From assembly GCA_029821735.1 (NCBI GenBank), contig JALGSU010000006.1, positions 1 to 64,000 of the forward strand: a stretch of 64,000 nucleotides of DNA, written 5' to 3'. The notes under the pieces were generated by a model. It did not search any database, was not told the origin of the DNA, and was given only the letters and a program-made list of their open reading frames with translations. The stretch's first letter is position 1. The number at the start of each line of letters is the position of its first letter. The position numbers were made by a program, and so were the translations under genes. Origin of the DNA: Candidatus Zipacnadia bacterium. GTDB taxonomy: Bacteria > Armatimonadota > Zipacnadia > Zipacnadales > UBA5352. Below, one piece after another: positions 15,727-23,952 of this stretch.

Positions 15727-18141
15727 ATGAGGCAGCTACACACGTTGGCGACAATGTTCGCGCTCTTCGTTGCTCTTGCCCACGCAGACCTTTACGCCCC
15801 TATGGGCGAGGCGATCGGGCCTATCGTGCTGGACGGGCAGGCGAACGGGGCCATCGTCATCGCAGCGGAGGCTACCGCGCACGAGCAAGCTGCCGCCAGT
15901 GAACTGCAGGCGTATCTGCAGGCCATCAGCGGAGCCGAGGTACCGATCCTCGCCGAGGGCGAGGGTGGCGAGGGCTTCCCGGCATACGTCGGCCACACGC
16001 AGGCGGCGACCGAGAAGGGTCTGGTCGGGCGAGCCACCGCACTCGGCGACGAGGGCCTGCTGATGTACGCCGATGAGGATGGGCTGTTCCTGCTGGGCGG
16101 CGGCGAGTTGGGGACATACAACGCGGTGCACGCCTTCCTTGAGGAGAAGCTCGGAGTGCGCTGGTTCAGCCCCGACCCTCTGGGCGAAGTCGTGCCAGAG
16201 ATGGCGACGATCACCATCGGTCAGATGGATGAGACGCAGGTCCCGGACTTCCAGATGCGGTGGATCGGGCGCGGTCAGTGGGCCCTTCGTAACCGCCAGA
16301 ACGTGCGCCTGCCAGACGACGCGCTGGGCCTGAAGGTCTACGCGTCCGCGCACACCTTCCGCAAGTTCGTGCCACCTGACGAGCACTTCGACGACCATCC
16401 CGAATGGTTCGCCCTGGTGGGCGGGGAGCGCAAGCGTTACGAGGGTGTGCACGGCAATCAGCTCTGCACCTCGAACCCGGAGGTGCTGGCGAAGGTCGTC
16501 GAGGAGATGCGAGCTGCGCTGGACGCTGACCCGAACCTCGATATCATCTCTCTCTTCCCGAACGACGGGATGGGCTTTTGCGAGTGCGACAACTGCAAAG
16601 CGCTCGACGAGGACACGATGTACTCGGTCGAAGAGACCAACGGTGGCTGGCGCGGGCTGGACTGGGAGAGCCATCGGACGCTGTCGCGGCGACCGAGACG
16701 CGGCGAACGAGTTGATGAAGACTCACCCGGACAATCCAGTCATGTGCGGGATATACAGCGCGTATCTACTGGCGCCGCTGGACCGGTCACTGCGCATGCC
16801 CGACACGGGCCTCGGCCAACTGTGTCATGGCTGGTGCCACAACCATGCGATCGCGGACCCGCAGTGCCATATCAACAAGGCGTTCAAGGACGCGCTGGAG
16901 GGTTGGACGGACACCTTCCCGAGTCTGTGCCTGTACGAGTACTACTACAAGGTGGCGGCCGTGGACCTGCCCTTCCCGAGGACATCCCCTGGCTGCGCGA
17001 TATGGGGCTGTACGGAATCTACACGCAGTACAAGACCGAGAACGTGTGGACGATCGGCCTGAATTACTACGTGGCCAGCCGGTTGCTGTGGGATGCGGAC
17101 CTGGACGTGGATGCGCTGGTGGCAGACTACTGCCAGAAGCTCTACGGGCCAGCGGCCGAGCCGATGTCGGACTACTACGAGGCGTATGAACGGGCCGCGA
17201 TTGCCTCCGACGTGCACCTGTCGGCCGAGTATGCGGACCTGCCGAAGGTCTTCACCCCGGAGCTGATCGCCGCTCAGCGCGAACGAGTGGCGCGAGCGGC
17301 AGCGCTTGCGGACACCGACGAAGTGCGCGAGCGCGTCCGCCGGGCCGAGGTGGTGCTCGGGTACGTCGAGGTCTGCATGCAGTACATGGAGCAGGTCATG
17401 CGCGCGGCGACCGGGGACGGCACGAACCGGTGGGTTGTGATGGAAGAACCTACGGGAGACCTCCAACCCTACGCGGACGCGGTGCTGGCATACATCTCGG
17501 AGCATGAGCAAGACAACTGCTTCGGCCGGAAGATCAACAATTACATCGCGCGTTTCACGAGCCCGGCCAACGCCGTCTCGCAGGTCAGCGCGATCATCGG
17601 CACCGACCTCGGACCGCTGACCAAAGCGCAGTGGCTGGAGCGAACCGGCGCGCAGGCGGCGAGCGGACCAACTCCGGCGACGTTCGACATATGGCTGTAT
17701 GCCAATGACCTTGACGGTGAACCCGACAAGCCCGAGCATCAGCTGCTGCTGCGTGGCGCGGACGGCGAATACGGGACAGTGGCAGCCGTCCCCGCGACCG
17801 GGCGGCAGAAAGACCGGACGAACCTGTGCTATGTCATCGAGGGGCTTGAGGCAGCGGATTACATCGTGGACGGCCAGGTGCGTCTGCGGTTCCTGAACCT
17901 GCCCGAGGACTGGTACATGTCGACGCTGTTCGCGTGGTACGTGATGCCACATATCGAGGGCGTCAGCGACGCGCAGGCGACCGGGCTCATGGCGGAGAAC
18001 CTGGAGTGGGTGCGCGAGGCGGCGGCAGGTTTCCACGAGTATGGCTTCAATGGCGCGAAGGCCGGCGAGAGCGTGCCAGTCGAGGAGACGATAGAAGTGC
18101 TGGGGTTCGGTGACGTCACCGTGCCGGAGCAGGCGGGATAG
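15727..18141 (+). CDS. secreted DUF4838 protein (GH20/zincin-like N-terminal fold) with two compensating frameshifts
   Basis: Starts MRQLHTLATMFALFVALAHA, a signal peptide. The N-terminal part (ASELQAYLQAISGAEVPIL, GTYNAVHAFLEEKLGVRWFSPDPLGEVVP) matches the GH20-like alpha/beta domain that precedes DUF4838, and FPNDGMGFCECDNC is a DUF4838 hallmark. The open frame has no stop, but between about 16690 and 16975 the true protein is in the next frame (NELMKTHPDNPVMCGIYSAY ... LCLYEYYYKVAAVDLPFP). It then returns to the original frame at EDIPWLRDMGLYGIYTQY. Read without correction, about 95 internal residues are nonsense. The corrected protein is about 804 residues and probably binds or cleaves a glycan outside the cytoplasm. 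Confidence 0.8.
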   Translation: MRQLHTLATMFALFVALAHADLYAPMGEAIGPIVLDGQANGAIVIAAEATAHEQAAASELQAYLQAISGAEVPILAEGEGGEGFPAYVGHTQAATEKGLVGRATALGDEGLLMYADEDGLFLLGGGELGTYNAVHAFLEEKLGVRWFSPDPLGEVVPEMATITIGQMDETQVPDFQMRWIGRGQWALRNRQNVRLPDDALGLKVYASAHTFRKFVPPDEHFDDHPEWFALVGGERKRYEGVHGNQLCTSNPEVLAKVVEEMRAALDADPNLDIISLFPNDGMGFCECDNCKALDEDTMYSVEETNGGWRGLDWESHRTLSRRPRRGERVDEDSPGQSSHVRDIQRVSTGAAGPVTAHARHGPRPTVSWLVPQPCDRGPAVPYQQGVQGRAGGLDGHLPESVPVRVLLQGGGRGPALPEDIPWLRDMGLYGIYTQYKTENVWTIGLNYYVASRLLWDADLDVDALVADYCQKLYGPAAEPMSDYYEAYERAAIASDVHLSAEYADLPKVFTPELIAAQRERVARAAALADTDEVRERVRRAEVVLGYVEVCMQYMEQVMRAATGDGTNRWVVMEEPTGDLQPYADAVLAYISEHEQDNCFGRKINNYIARFTSPANAVSQVSAIIGTDLGPLTKAQWLERTGAQAASGPTPATFDIWLYANDLDGEPDKPEHQLLLRGADGEYGTVAAVPATGRQKDRTNLCYVIEGLEAADYIVDGQVRLRFLNLPEDWYMSTLFAWYVMPHIEGVSDAQATGLMAENLEWVREAAAGFHEYGFNGAKAGESVPVEETIEVLGFGDVTVPEQAG

Positions 18142-18143
18142 CG

Positions 18144-19925
18144 ATGGGCAGAATCAACATACTCAGCGAAGCATTGGCGAACCGCATCGCGGCCGGGGAG
18201 GTCGTAGAGCGACCTGCCAGCGTGGTGAAGGAACTGGTGGAGAACGCTCTGGACGCGGACGCCACTCGCGTGGAGGTAGAGCTGTCCGAGGGCGGGCGCA
18301 AGCTGATCCGGGTGAGCGACGATGGGCACGGGATGGTAGCCGAGGACGCGGCACTGTCGGTGCAGCGCTTCGCGACATCCAAGGTGTCCGCGGCCTCGGA
18401 CCTGGATCAGATTGAGACGATGGGCTTCCGCGGCGAAGCTCTGCCGAGCATCGCGTCGGTGTCGCAAATGCGCATCACAACACGGCCACACGATGCCGAT
18501 GAGGGGACGATGCTGACGGTCGAGGGCGGCGATATCACCGATGCGCGCGCTGTGGGCTGCCCGCCGGGGACGACCATCGAAGTGGCGAGCCTGTTCTACA
18601 ACACCCCCGCGCGTCTGAACTTCCTGCGAGCCACAGCGACCGAGCGCGGGCACTGCACCGACTGGGTGACCCGCCTGGCGCTGGCTCGGCCGGACGTGGC
18701 CATCAAGATGAGCCACGAAGATACAGTTCTGCTCACGTCACCAGGGCGCGGCGATCTGCTGGCGACGATCACGCAAGTGTACGGGTCAAACGTCGCGCGA
18801 GCGATGCTGCCGGTCGACCTGGACACGGGCGCGGTGCGCATCCACGGTTTCGTGAGCAGCACGCGCCTGACCCGCGCCACGCGCAAGCACCAACTGTTCT
18901 TCGTGAACCGCCGATACGTGCGCAGCATGTCGCTCGGGCATGCGCTGCGGGAGGCATACGGGATCCTGCTGCCGTCGGGGAAGCAGCCCATGTGCGTGCT
19001 GAACATGGACGTGCCGGCGCCGCTGGTGGACCCCAACGTGCACCCAACGAAGATCGAGGTGCGCTTCAAGAGCCAGGGCGAGATGCACGGGCTCATGCAG
19101 CAGGCGGTGGAGGCGGCGCTCGAAGAGGCGGGGCTTCGGCCCAAGAGCATGCGCACCACTGGCGGGCCACCTGCTGCAGATCAGGCGGGGCGCTTCACAG
19201 GCCCTGATATGCAGACACGCGCGCGAGCGCGGAGGCTGCGGGTGAACCCGTTCTCGGAGGCGGTGGACGAGCGCGACGTTGGGCTGGAGGTGCACGCCGA
19301 AGACACAGAGGCGGCGACGCCCGACGAGGCGGTGCTGTCGGGCGAGGCGCTGCAGCCGCTGGGACAGGTGGCCGGGGCATACATCGCCTGCCGGTCCGGC
19401 GGCGACCTCCTGCTCGTGGATCAGCATCGCGCCGCCGAGCGAATCATCGCCGACGAGCTTTCTGGCAAGGACCATCGAGCAGCGCGACAGATGCTGGTGC
19501 TGCCGATGACGCTCGAGTTGACCGACGCTGAGCGGGCCGCGGTGGAGAAGCACCGCGAAGCGCTGGCAGAGACGGGATTCGAGATCGAGCCATTCGGCGG
19601 CGGCGACTGGCTCGTGCGATCAGTCCCGGCCTCACTCGCCGAGCGCAGTCCACAGGAGGCGCTGGCGGGGATCATCGAGGAACTGACCGAGTGGGGCAGC
19701 AGCGACGGGGGCGATGCTCGCGAGCGCCTGGTGGCGACGATCGCCTGCCACGGGGCGATCAAATCGGGTGAACACCTGAGTGATCGCGAGATGCGGGACC
19801 TGATCGGACGCCTGAACCAGAGTACCACGCCAGCGATCTGCCCGCACGGCGACCCGATTATCGTGAGTATCCCGGCGGCGGAGATGGACCGCCGATTCGG
19901 GAGAAGCTACCGCGGGTCCGATTGA
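18144..19925 (+). CDS. mutL: DNA mismatch repair protein MutL
   Basis: A 593-residue protein with the GHKL ATPase motifs VKELVENALDADA, SDDGHGM and MGFRGEAL in the first 110 residues, then the transducer domain ending VDPNVHPTKIEVRF. A poorly conserved linker leads to the dimerisation domain. That domain keeps elements of the metal-dependent nicking site: VDQHRAAERIIADEL (DQHA-X2-E-X4-E with substitutions), ACHGAIKSG, CPHGDP and a final RRFGR (F-X-R). This suggests a nicking MutL, as expected where no MutH exists, but the first motif is atypical (Arg in place of Ala and one extra residue before the second Glu). It starts two bases after the DUF4838 stop. Confidence 0.95.
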   Translation: MGRINILSEALANRIAAGEVVERPASVVKELVENALDADATRVEVELSEGGRKLIRVSDDGHGMVAEDAALSVQRFATSKVSAASDLDQIETMGFRGEALPSIASVSQMRITTRPHDADEGTMLTVEGGDITDARAVGCPPGTTIEVASLFYNTPARLNFLRATATERGHCTDWVTRLALARPDVAIKMSHEDTVLLTSPGRGDLLATITQVYGSNVARAMLPVDLDTGAVRIHGFVSSTRLTRATRKHQLFFVNRRYVRSMSLGHALREAYGILLPSGKQPMCVLNMDVPAPLVDPNVHPTKIEVRFKSQGEMHGLMQQAVEAALEEAGLRPKSMRTTGGPPAADQAGRFTGPDMQTRARARRLRVNPFSEAVDERDVGLEVHAEDTEAATPDEAVLSGEALQPLGQVAGAYIACRSGGDLLLVDQHRAAERIIADELSGKDHRAARQMLVLPMTLELTDAERAAVEKHREALAETGFEIEPFGGGDWLVRSVPASLAERSPQEALAGIIEELTEWGSSDGGDARERLVATIACHGAIKSGEHLSDREMRDLIGRLNQSTTPAICPHGDPIIVSIPAAEMDRRFGRSYRGSD

Positions 19926-20035
19926 GGGGGAGGGAGTTGCGGCGCGGCGAGGAATGTTGTCGTAGCGAGATTTGAGGGCAGACGGTCAGACCGGCCCATG
20001 CGGCCGAAGCAAGTCGAGGGAGGAGACACATTACC

Positions 20036-20515
20036 ATGATGGCGCGCAAGTATCTACTGACGGTCCTGGCAATCCTTGCGATGCTGGTCGTCCTGAGCCT
20101 GCAAGGGTGTCTGTTCGGCGGCGGCGGAGGCGGCGAAGAGAGCGGAGGCGCACCGGATGAGGGCGCCGACCCGGCTGCTGGTGGCGAGATGGGCATGGGC
20201 GGCGGCGAGATGCCGATGGAGGGCACCGGCGACGAGATGGGCATGGGCGGCGAGATGGCTGCTCCGACGGCCGGTGGCGACTCTGCGGCGGCGAAGCAGG
20301 CCAAGCACGCCGGTGACTGGTCCAGCGCGCGCGCGCAGTGCGAGACGATTCTCGCGGCCAACGCCAACGACGCCGAAGCGCACCGCATCCTGGCCTGGAT
20401 CCTGGCCGACACCGATGCGGCGGGCGCGATCGAGCACTTCAACGCCTACCTGGCGTCCGGTGCTGAGGGCAACGACGCTGATGAGGCGCAGGCGGCCATC
20501 GAGCGCCTGCAGTAG
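20036..20515 (+). CDS. lipoprotein with Gly/Met-rich linker and TPR-like repeats
   Basis: A 159-residue protein. A lipoprotein signal peptide ends LSLQGC. A low-complexity linker with repeats of GGEMGMGG and GEMPMEG runs over residues about 28-80. The C-terminal 75 residues (AKHAGDWSSARAQCETILAANANDAEAHRILAWILADTD) are helical and resemble two TPR units. Such anchored TPR proteins usually act as envelope scaffolds. GGAGG lies upstream, and a second ATG follows immediately. A strong terminator follows. Confidence 0.75.
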   Translation: MMARKYLLTVLAILAMLVVLSLQGCLFGGGGGGEESGGAPDEGADPAAGGEMGMGGGEMPMEGTGDEMGMGGEMAAPTAGGDSAAAKQAKHAGDWSSARAQCETILAANANDAEAHRILAWILADTDAAGAIEHFNAYLASGAEGNDADEAQAAIERLQ

Positions 20516-20547
20516 ACCCGGCACAGACAACTGTCGCGACGATTTTC

Positions 20548-20583
20548 CAGGGCGCGCCCAACTCGGGCACGCCCTGCGCTTTT
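20548..20583 (+). terminator. intrinsic terminator after the TPR lipoprotein gene
   Basis: The arms 20548-20554 and 20570-20576 enclose an inner four-pair stem (20556-20559 with 20565-20568) and together form one long hairpin with a single C-A mismatch. CGCTTTT follows. It also separates the gene from the convergent minus-strand genes. Confidence 0.8.
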
Positions 20584-20619
20584 AACGGCTCAGTGGCAGG
20601 AAACTGGCCGGGCGTCCGG

Positions 20620-21012
20620 TCAGTCGAAGGTGATCACGTGCGCTCGCTCTACAATATTGCGCTCGTTGTAGTGGACGATGACGTAACACGAGTAGGGACA
20701 GTCCGGGCAGGAATACTCAGCCGCAGAGGTAGCCGGGTACTGCCCGGGCCAGGCAGGCGACCATCGGCCGGTTCTGTCACTGTGGGGAGCCAGGTCCCAC
20801 TCGTGATGTGGAGCGGCGAGATGCCGCTCCACATCCGCTCGGGTGAGCCCCTGGTGGGCATGCTTGTTGATCGCGACCGTAAAGGGATGGGTGTAGGCAC
20901 TCACGCCGACCATCACGAGGATCAAGAGCGCCCAGCCGAACAGGCCGAACGTTGCCAGGGCCAGCAGGAAGCTGAAGCAACCGGACTTCCGCTTCGGCGT
21001 CGGTGATTCCAC
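20620..21012 (-). CDS. small membrane-anchored protein, BamE/SmpA-like pattern (paralogue 3 of 3)
   Basis: A 130-residue protein: a basic N-terminus, one hydrophobic helix (FLLALATFGLFGWALLILVMVGVSAY), and a soluble domain with HAHQGLTRADVERHLAAP. A tyrosine-rich end follows (YSCYVIVHYNERNIVERAHVITF). The arrangement 'Gly-Leu-x-x-x-x-Val-x-x-x-Leu-Gly-x-Pro, then paired beta strands' is the BamE/SmpA/OmlA fold pattern. A CPDC pair is present. It starts with GTG at 21012, sharing one base with the TAG stop of the preceding gene. Clear paralogue of the gene at 21419-21793. Confidence 0.7.
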   Translation of the reverse strand: MESPTPKRKSGCFSFLLALATFGLFGWALLILVMVGVSAYTHPFTVAINKHAHQGLTRADVERHLAAPHHEWDLAPHSDRTGRWSPAWPGQYPATSAAEYSCPDCPYSCYVIVHYNERNIVERAHVITFD

Positions 21013-21422
21013 TATCCGCCATCCTCCTGGGGGACGACGCGTTCACCGAAGTGCACGGAGATGACCCGCTCATTGTCGTCGAGATAGACCTCGATCATCT
21101 CGTCGTCGTGGAAGTAGACGAGCACCGGGCCCTCGAACGGGCGAGTGGAATGGTGCCAGGCGCTGTAGGACTGCTCCCCGAGATCTTCCTCCGAATGCAG
21201 AACCGCGTCCGGCTCTCCGTGGGTGCTGATGACATCCCTGCGGGGGTGATCAAGGAGTCTCAACCAATCGGCGACCTGGTCTCCGGGGTAGAATCGCGGG
21301 ACAATGATCGCGGCGACCGTGGTCACCAGCGCGACGCCCAGCGCGATGAGGAACCACTTCACTTCAGGCCACATCCGCGTCACCCCGTCCTTCTCGATCG
21401 ACAGTCCTGCGCAGCAGATCAT
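21012..21422 (-). CDS. small membrane-anchored protein, BamE/SmpA-like pattern (paralogue 2 of 3)
   Basis: A 136-residue protein with one hydrophobic helix (VKWFLIALGVALVTTVAAIIV). The soluble part contains RRDVISTHGEPDAVLHSEED and ends in strands (GPVLVYFHDDEMIEVYLDDNERVISVHFGERV) like the C-terminal hairpin of BamE-type domains. It overlaps the upstream gene by ATGA and the downstream gene by one base, so the three are translationally coupled. It is more divergent from the other two than they are from each other. Confidence 0.65.
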   Translation of the reverse strand: MICCAGLSIEKDGVTRMWPEVKWFLIALGVALVTTVAAIIVPRFYPGDQVADWLRLLDHPRRDVISTHGEPDAVLHSEEDLGEQSYSAWHHSTRPFEGPVLVYFHDDEMIEVYLDDNERVISVHFGERVVPQEDGG

Positions 21423-21793
21423 GCGAAGGAGACAACGTGCACGTACTCGACGATATCACTCTCGTCGTAGTAGACGTACGTGGCGCACATGAACCCGTAG
21501 GGGGCCGTGTAGGAACTGATGCAGCCGGTAATGGGCCTGTCGGGGAAGTCTATGCGGTCGAGATCGATGTCAAACTCAGAGTATGACGTTGCGCGATCAG
21601 AGGAAGGGCCAAGGTACCGCTCGACGTCGGCCCGTGCAAGACCGACATGGACATGCTTGTCATGCTCAACTCGCCCTGGCTCATAGGTCGACAAGAAGAC
21701 GATCACCGCGCTCCAGCCAAACAGGTGTAGACTGGCCAACACCAAGAGGAGCGAAAGCCACCAGGGCTTGCACTGTGAACCACTCGTCATCAT
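21419..21793 (-). CDS. small membrane-anchored protein, BamE/SmpA-like pattern (paralogue 1 of 3)
   Basis: A 124-residue protein: N-terminal hydrophobic helix (WWLSLLLVLASLHLFGWSAVIVFL), then HVHVGLARADVERYLGPSSDRATSY and a C-terminal YYDESDIVEYVHVVSF. The last part matches the third gene (HYNERNIVERAHVITF) almost position by position. It is the first gene of a three-gene overlapping set. The role is unknown; the BamE-like pattern suggests binding in the cell envelope. Confidence 0.7.
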   Translation of the reverse strand: MMTSGSQCKPWWLSLLLVLASLHLFGWSAVIVFLSTYEPGRVEHDKHVHVGLARADVERYLGPSSDRATSYSEFDIDLDRIDFPDRPITGCISSYTAPYGFMCATYVYYDESDIVEYVHVVSFA

Positions 21794-21850
21794 GGGTCAC
21801 CCACATACAGCATTCCCACTGACAGGAGCGGCTACACACCACGGTTCCGC

Positions 21851-22561
21851 CTACCCCAGCGTGGCGGCGATCACGTCGTCGAAGGAGTCGAAGGGGACGT
21901 AGGACATCTCCTTCTCGTCGAAGATCTTCGCCAGATGGCTCTTGGCGAAGACAATGTCGGAGGTCATGGCCGGGCAGCGGTCCGAGTAGCCGTCGCCAAT
22001 ATAGATGGCCCGCTCATACTGCAGACGCAGCCGCGACAGGTGCCGCTGCTTGCAGTTGCCACACTGACCGCAGGCGTCGTTACAATGGGGAAACTCGATC
22101 TTCACGCCCTCGTCGGTGAGAGTGGCTTTGTTGACGAAACGAGTGATGCAGTCGCGCGAGACGCCCGGCTGGGGATCGTCCTCGCAGATGTCAAAGCCGA
22201 GGCGCTGCAGCATGCGATCGAGGTAGAAGCTCAGCCCGTCACTGGCCACGACGACCTCGGCGCCGGCCTCGCGAGCGCGCGCCACGAACTCAGGGAAACG
22301 CTCGTCGAGGGCGATGGTGTCCACGAGCGCGAGCATCTCGTCCGGCGACAGGTCCACCAGACTCCACTGCCCGGTCAGGCATTCCATCGAGCTGATCTCG
22401 CGATCCCGCCAGCGATACTCCCAGTCCCACGCCTCTTTGAGTTCGAGGGCGTCAAAGACCACCCAGCCGGTGTCCTTGAGCGTGATGGTCCCGTCGAAAT
22501 CGCTCATGATGAGATCGCCGGGGCGGAGCTTGAGCTGGTCGGCATCGGGCATGGTCGGCAT
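21851..22561 (-). CDS. HAD superfamily phosphatase, MtnX-like
   Basis: A 236-residue protein with the HAD motifs: I, MSDFDGTIT; II, VVVASDGLSFY; IV, IYIGDGYSDRCPA. The cap segment holds a cysteine cluster (HCNDACGQCGNCK) typical of the HAD-IB group containing MtnX, the 2-hydroxy-3-keto-5-methylthiopentenyl-1-phosphate phosphatase of methionine salvage. No other methionine salvage gene is present nearby, so the exact substrate is uncertain. The ATG at 22561 is preferred; a second ATG three codons on is possible. It is divergent from the acetyltransferase gene. Confidence 0.8.
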   Translation of the reverse strand: MPTMPDADQLKLRPGDLIMSDFDGTITLKDTGWVVFDALELKEAWDWEYRWRDREISSMECLTGQWSLVDLSPDEMLALVDTIALDERFPEFVARAREAGAEVVVASDGLSFYLDRMLQRLGFDICEDDPQPGVSRDCITRFVNKATLTDEGVKIEFPHCNDACGQCGNCKQRHLSRLRLQYERAIYIGDGYSDRCPAMTSDIVFAKSHLAKIFDEKEMSYVPFDSFDDVIAATLG

Positions 22562-22697
22562 CTGGGAAGAAACTCCCTCGCGGTGCAGTAAAGTCGACTC
22601 GGAGAGTAAACTATAGCACAGGGAACCATGCAGGGGAAGGGGAGCAGGTCGCACGGACGACGGCGTGGAACCCGCCGCGAGAGAAAGGGGACCTGCA

Positions 22698-23885
22698 ATG
22701 GACAAGCTGATCTGCCGCGAGATGGTCTGGCCCGACGAGATCGACGACATGCTCAGCGTGCGCAACGCGATCTTCCCGCCGGTCTCGCGCGAGGTGTGGC
22801 TCAACTACCCCTCAAACACCGCGTCGATGGCGTATCTGGAGGGCGTGCCTATCGGGGCCATCCCGCTGGATCAACGGCAGTTCCTGGTGGCGCCCGACAC
22901 GCCGATATCCACGGCCTTCGAGCATGCGGTGGGCACCCGTGAGGACTTCCGCAGCCGGGGAGTTGGCGGGGCGATGATCGATGCCGCGCGCGAGTTCCTG
23001 GCCGAACGCTGCGAATGCCTCATGGTGTACCGGGGTGCCGAGCGCAGCCCTGGCTACAAGTTCTATGTGAAGAGCGGCCATCGCGACCTGATCTACATGC
23101 GCTCGCTCACCTGGGACCCGGGCGATGTGCAGGCGGGCGACGTGCACGTTGGCGACGGTGAAGAGGCCATCGCCAGTTCGGGTGAGCTACTGACGGTGTT
23201 CCAGGAGGCCTTCGCCGAGTATGGAGGCTTCCCGCCGCGTGACGAGGGCTACTGGCAGCGCGCTCTGAGCGACATGATCTTCGCCGTCATCCCGCAGACC
23301 GTGCTGTTCGTGCGCTACCCCGCCGAGGGCGAGTTGCAGGCCTACTGCATCGGCACCATGCGCGAGGCGGTGCGACCCGACCAGGTGGTGACCATCATGG
23401 AGCTTGCGGGCACCAGCGACGAAGCTGCACGGGAGGTGCTGCGCGGCGTGGGCGCAGAGGCCAGCAAGCGCGGGCGGGGCGTTACCACCATCGCGTCAGT
23501 GGACAGCCCGTGGCGAATGGTCATGCGCGAGATGGGCTTCACCGAGGGCGAGCGCCACACGATGATCATGGGCCAGGCGATTGCGCATGAGAGGCTCTTC
23601 GCGAAGGTCTGCGCAGACCCGGACGCGGTTGATAGGCTGAAGATCAACGTGTGGGCGCCAGGCTTTGACGCAACGGTGTGGGAGGGCCCGAACGCCGAGC
23701 GCGAGATCACGCTTGAGGGTAAGGACATCGTCATCACGCGACTGCTGAACCGGCGGCTGGACGTGCGGTCCGCGGTGGCGATGGACCTGCTGACCATTCA
23801 GGGAGAGGCCAGCGACGACCGCGACCGGATCGCGGCTGCCCTCCCCTACTGCAAGTGGGAGTACCACAAGATCGACTGGACCTGA
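22698..23885 (+). CDS. Eis-like GNAT family N-acetyltransferase
   Basis: A 395-residue protein with an N-terminal GNAT domain: VGTREDFRSRGVGGAMIDAAREFLAERCE is the acetyl-CoA pyrophosphate loop (R/Q-X-X-G-X-G/A). A second GNAT-like half follows (MELAGTSDEAAREVLRGVGAEASKRG), then a short sterol-carrier-like end. This three-part layout and length match the Eis family, which acetylates amines including aminoglycosides and protein lysines. The substrate cannot be inferred. The ATG at 22698 follows AAAGGGGA. A strong bidirectional terminator follows. Confidence 0.75.
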   Translation: MDKLICREMVWPDEIDDMLSVRNAIFPPVSREVWLNYPSNTASMAYLEGVPIGAIPLDQRQFLVAPDTPISTAFEHAVGTREDFRSRGVGGAMIDAAREFLAERCECLMVYRGAERSPGYKFYVKSGHRDLIYMRSLTWDPGDVQAGDVHVGDGEEAIASSGELLTVFQEAFAEYGGFPPRDEGYWQRALSDMIFAVIPQTVLFVRYPAEGELQAYCIGTMREAVRPDQVVTIMELAGTSDEAAREVLRGVGAEASKRGRGVTTIASVDSPWRMVMREMGFTEGERHTMIMGQAIAHERLFAKVCADPDAVDRLKINVWAPGFDATVWEGPNAEREITLEGKDIVITRLLNRRLDVRSAVAMDLLTIQGEASDDRDRIAAALPYCKWEYHKIDWT

Positions 23886-23907
23886 GGCCCCCAGCAGCAA
23901 ACATGAC

Positions 23908-23935
23908 AACGGCCGCCCCGGCTGGGGCGGCCGTT
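23908..23935. terminator. bidirectional intrinsic terminator between convergent genes
   Basis: A perfect 12-bp inverted repeat with a 4-base loop (23908-23919 with 23924-23935) lies between the acetyltransferase (plus) and the isomerase-like gene (minus). The outer pairs are AA/TT, giving short T-tails in both directions. Confidence 0.7.
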
Positions 23936-23952
23936 GCAGTTCTGGAGGGTGA

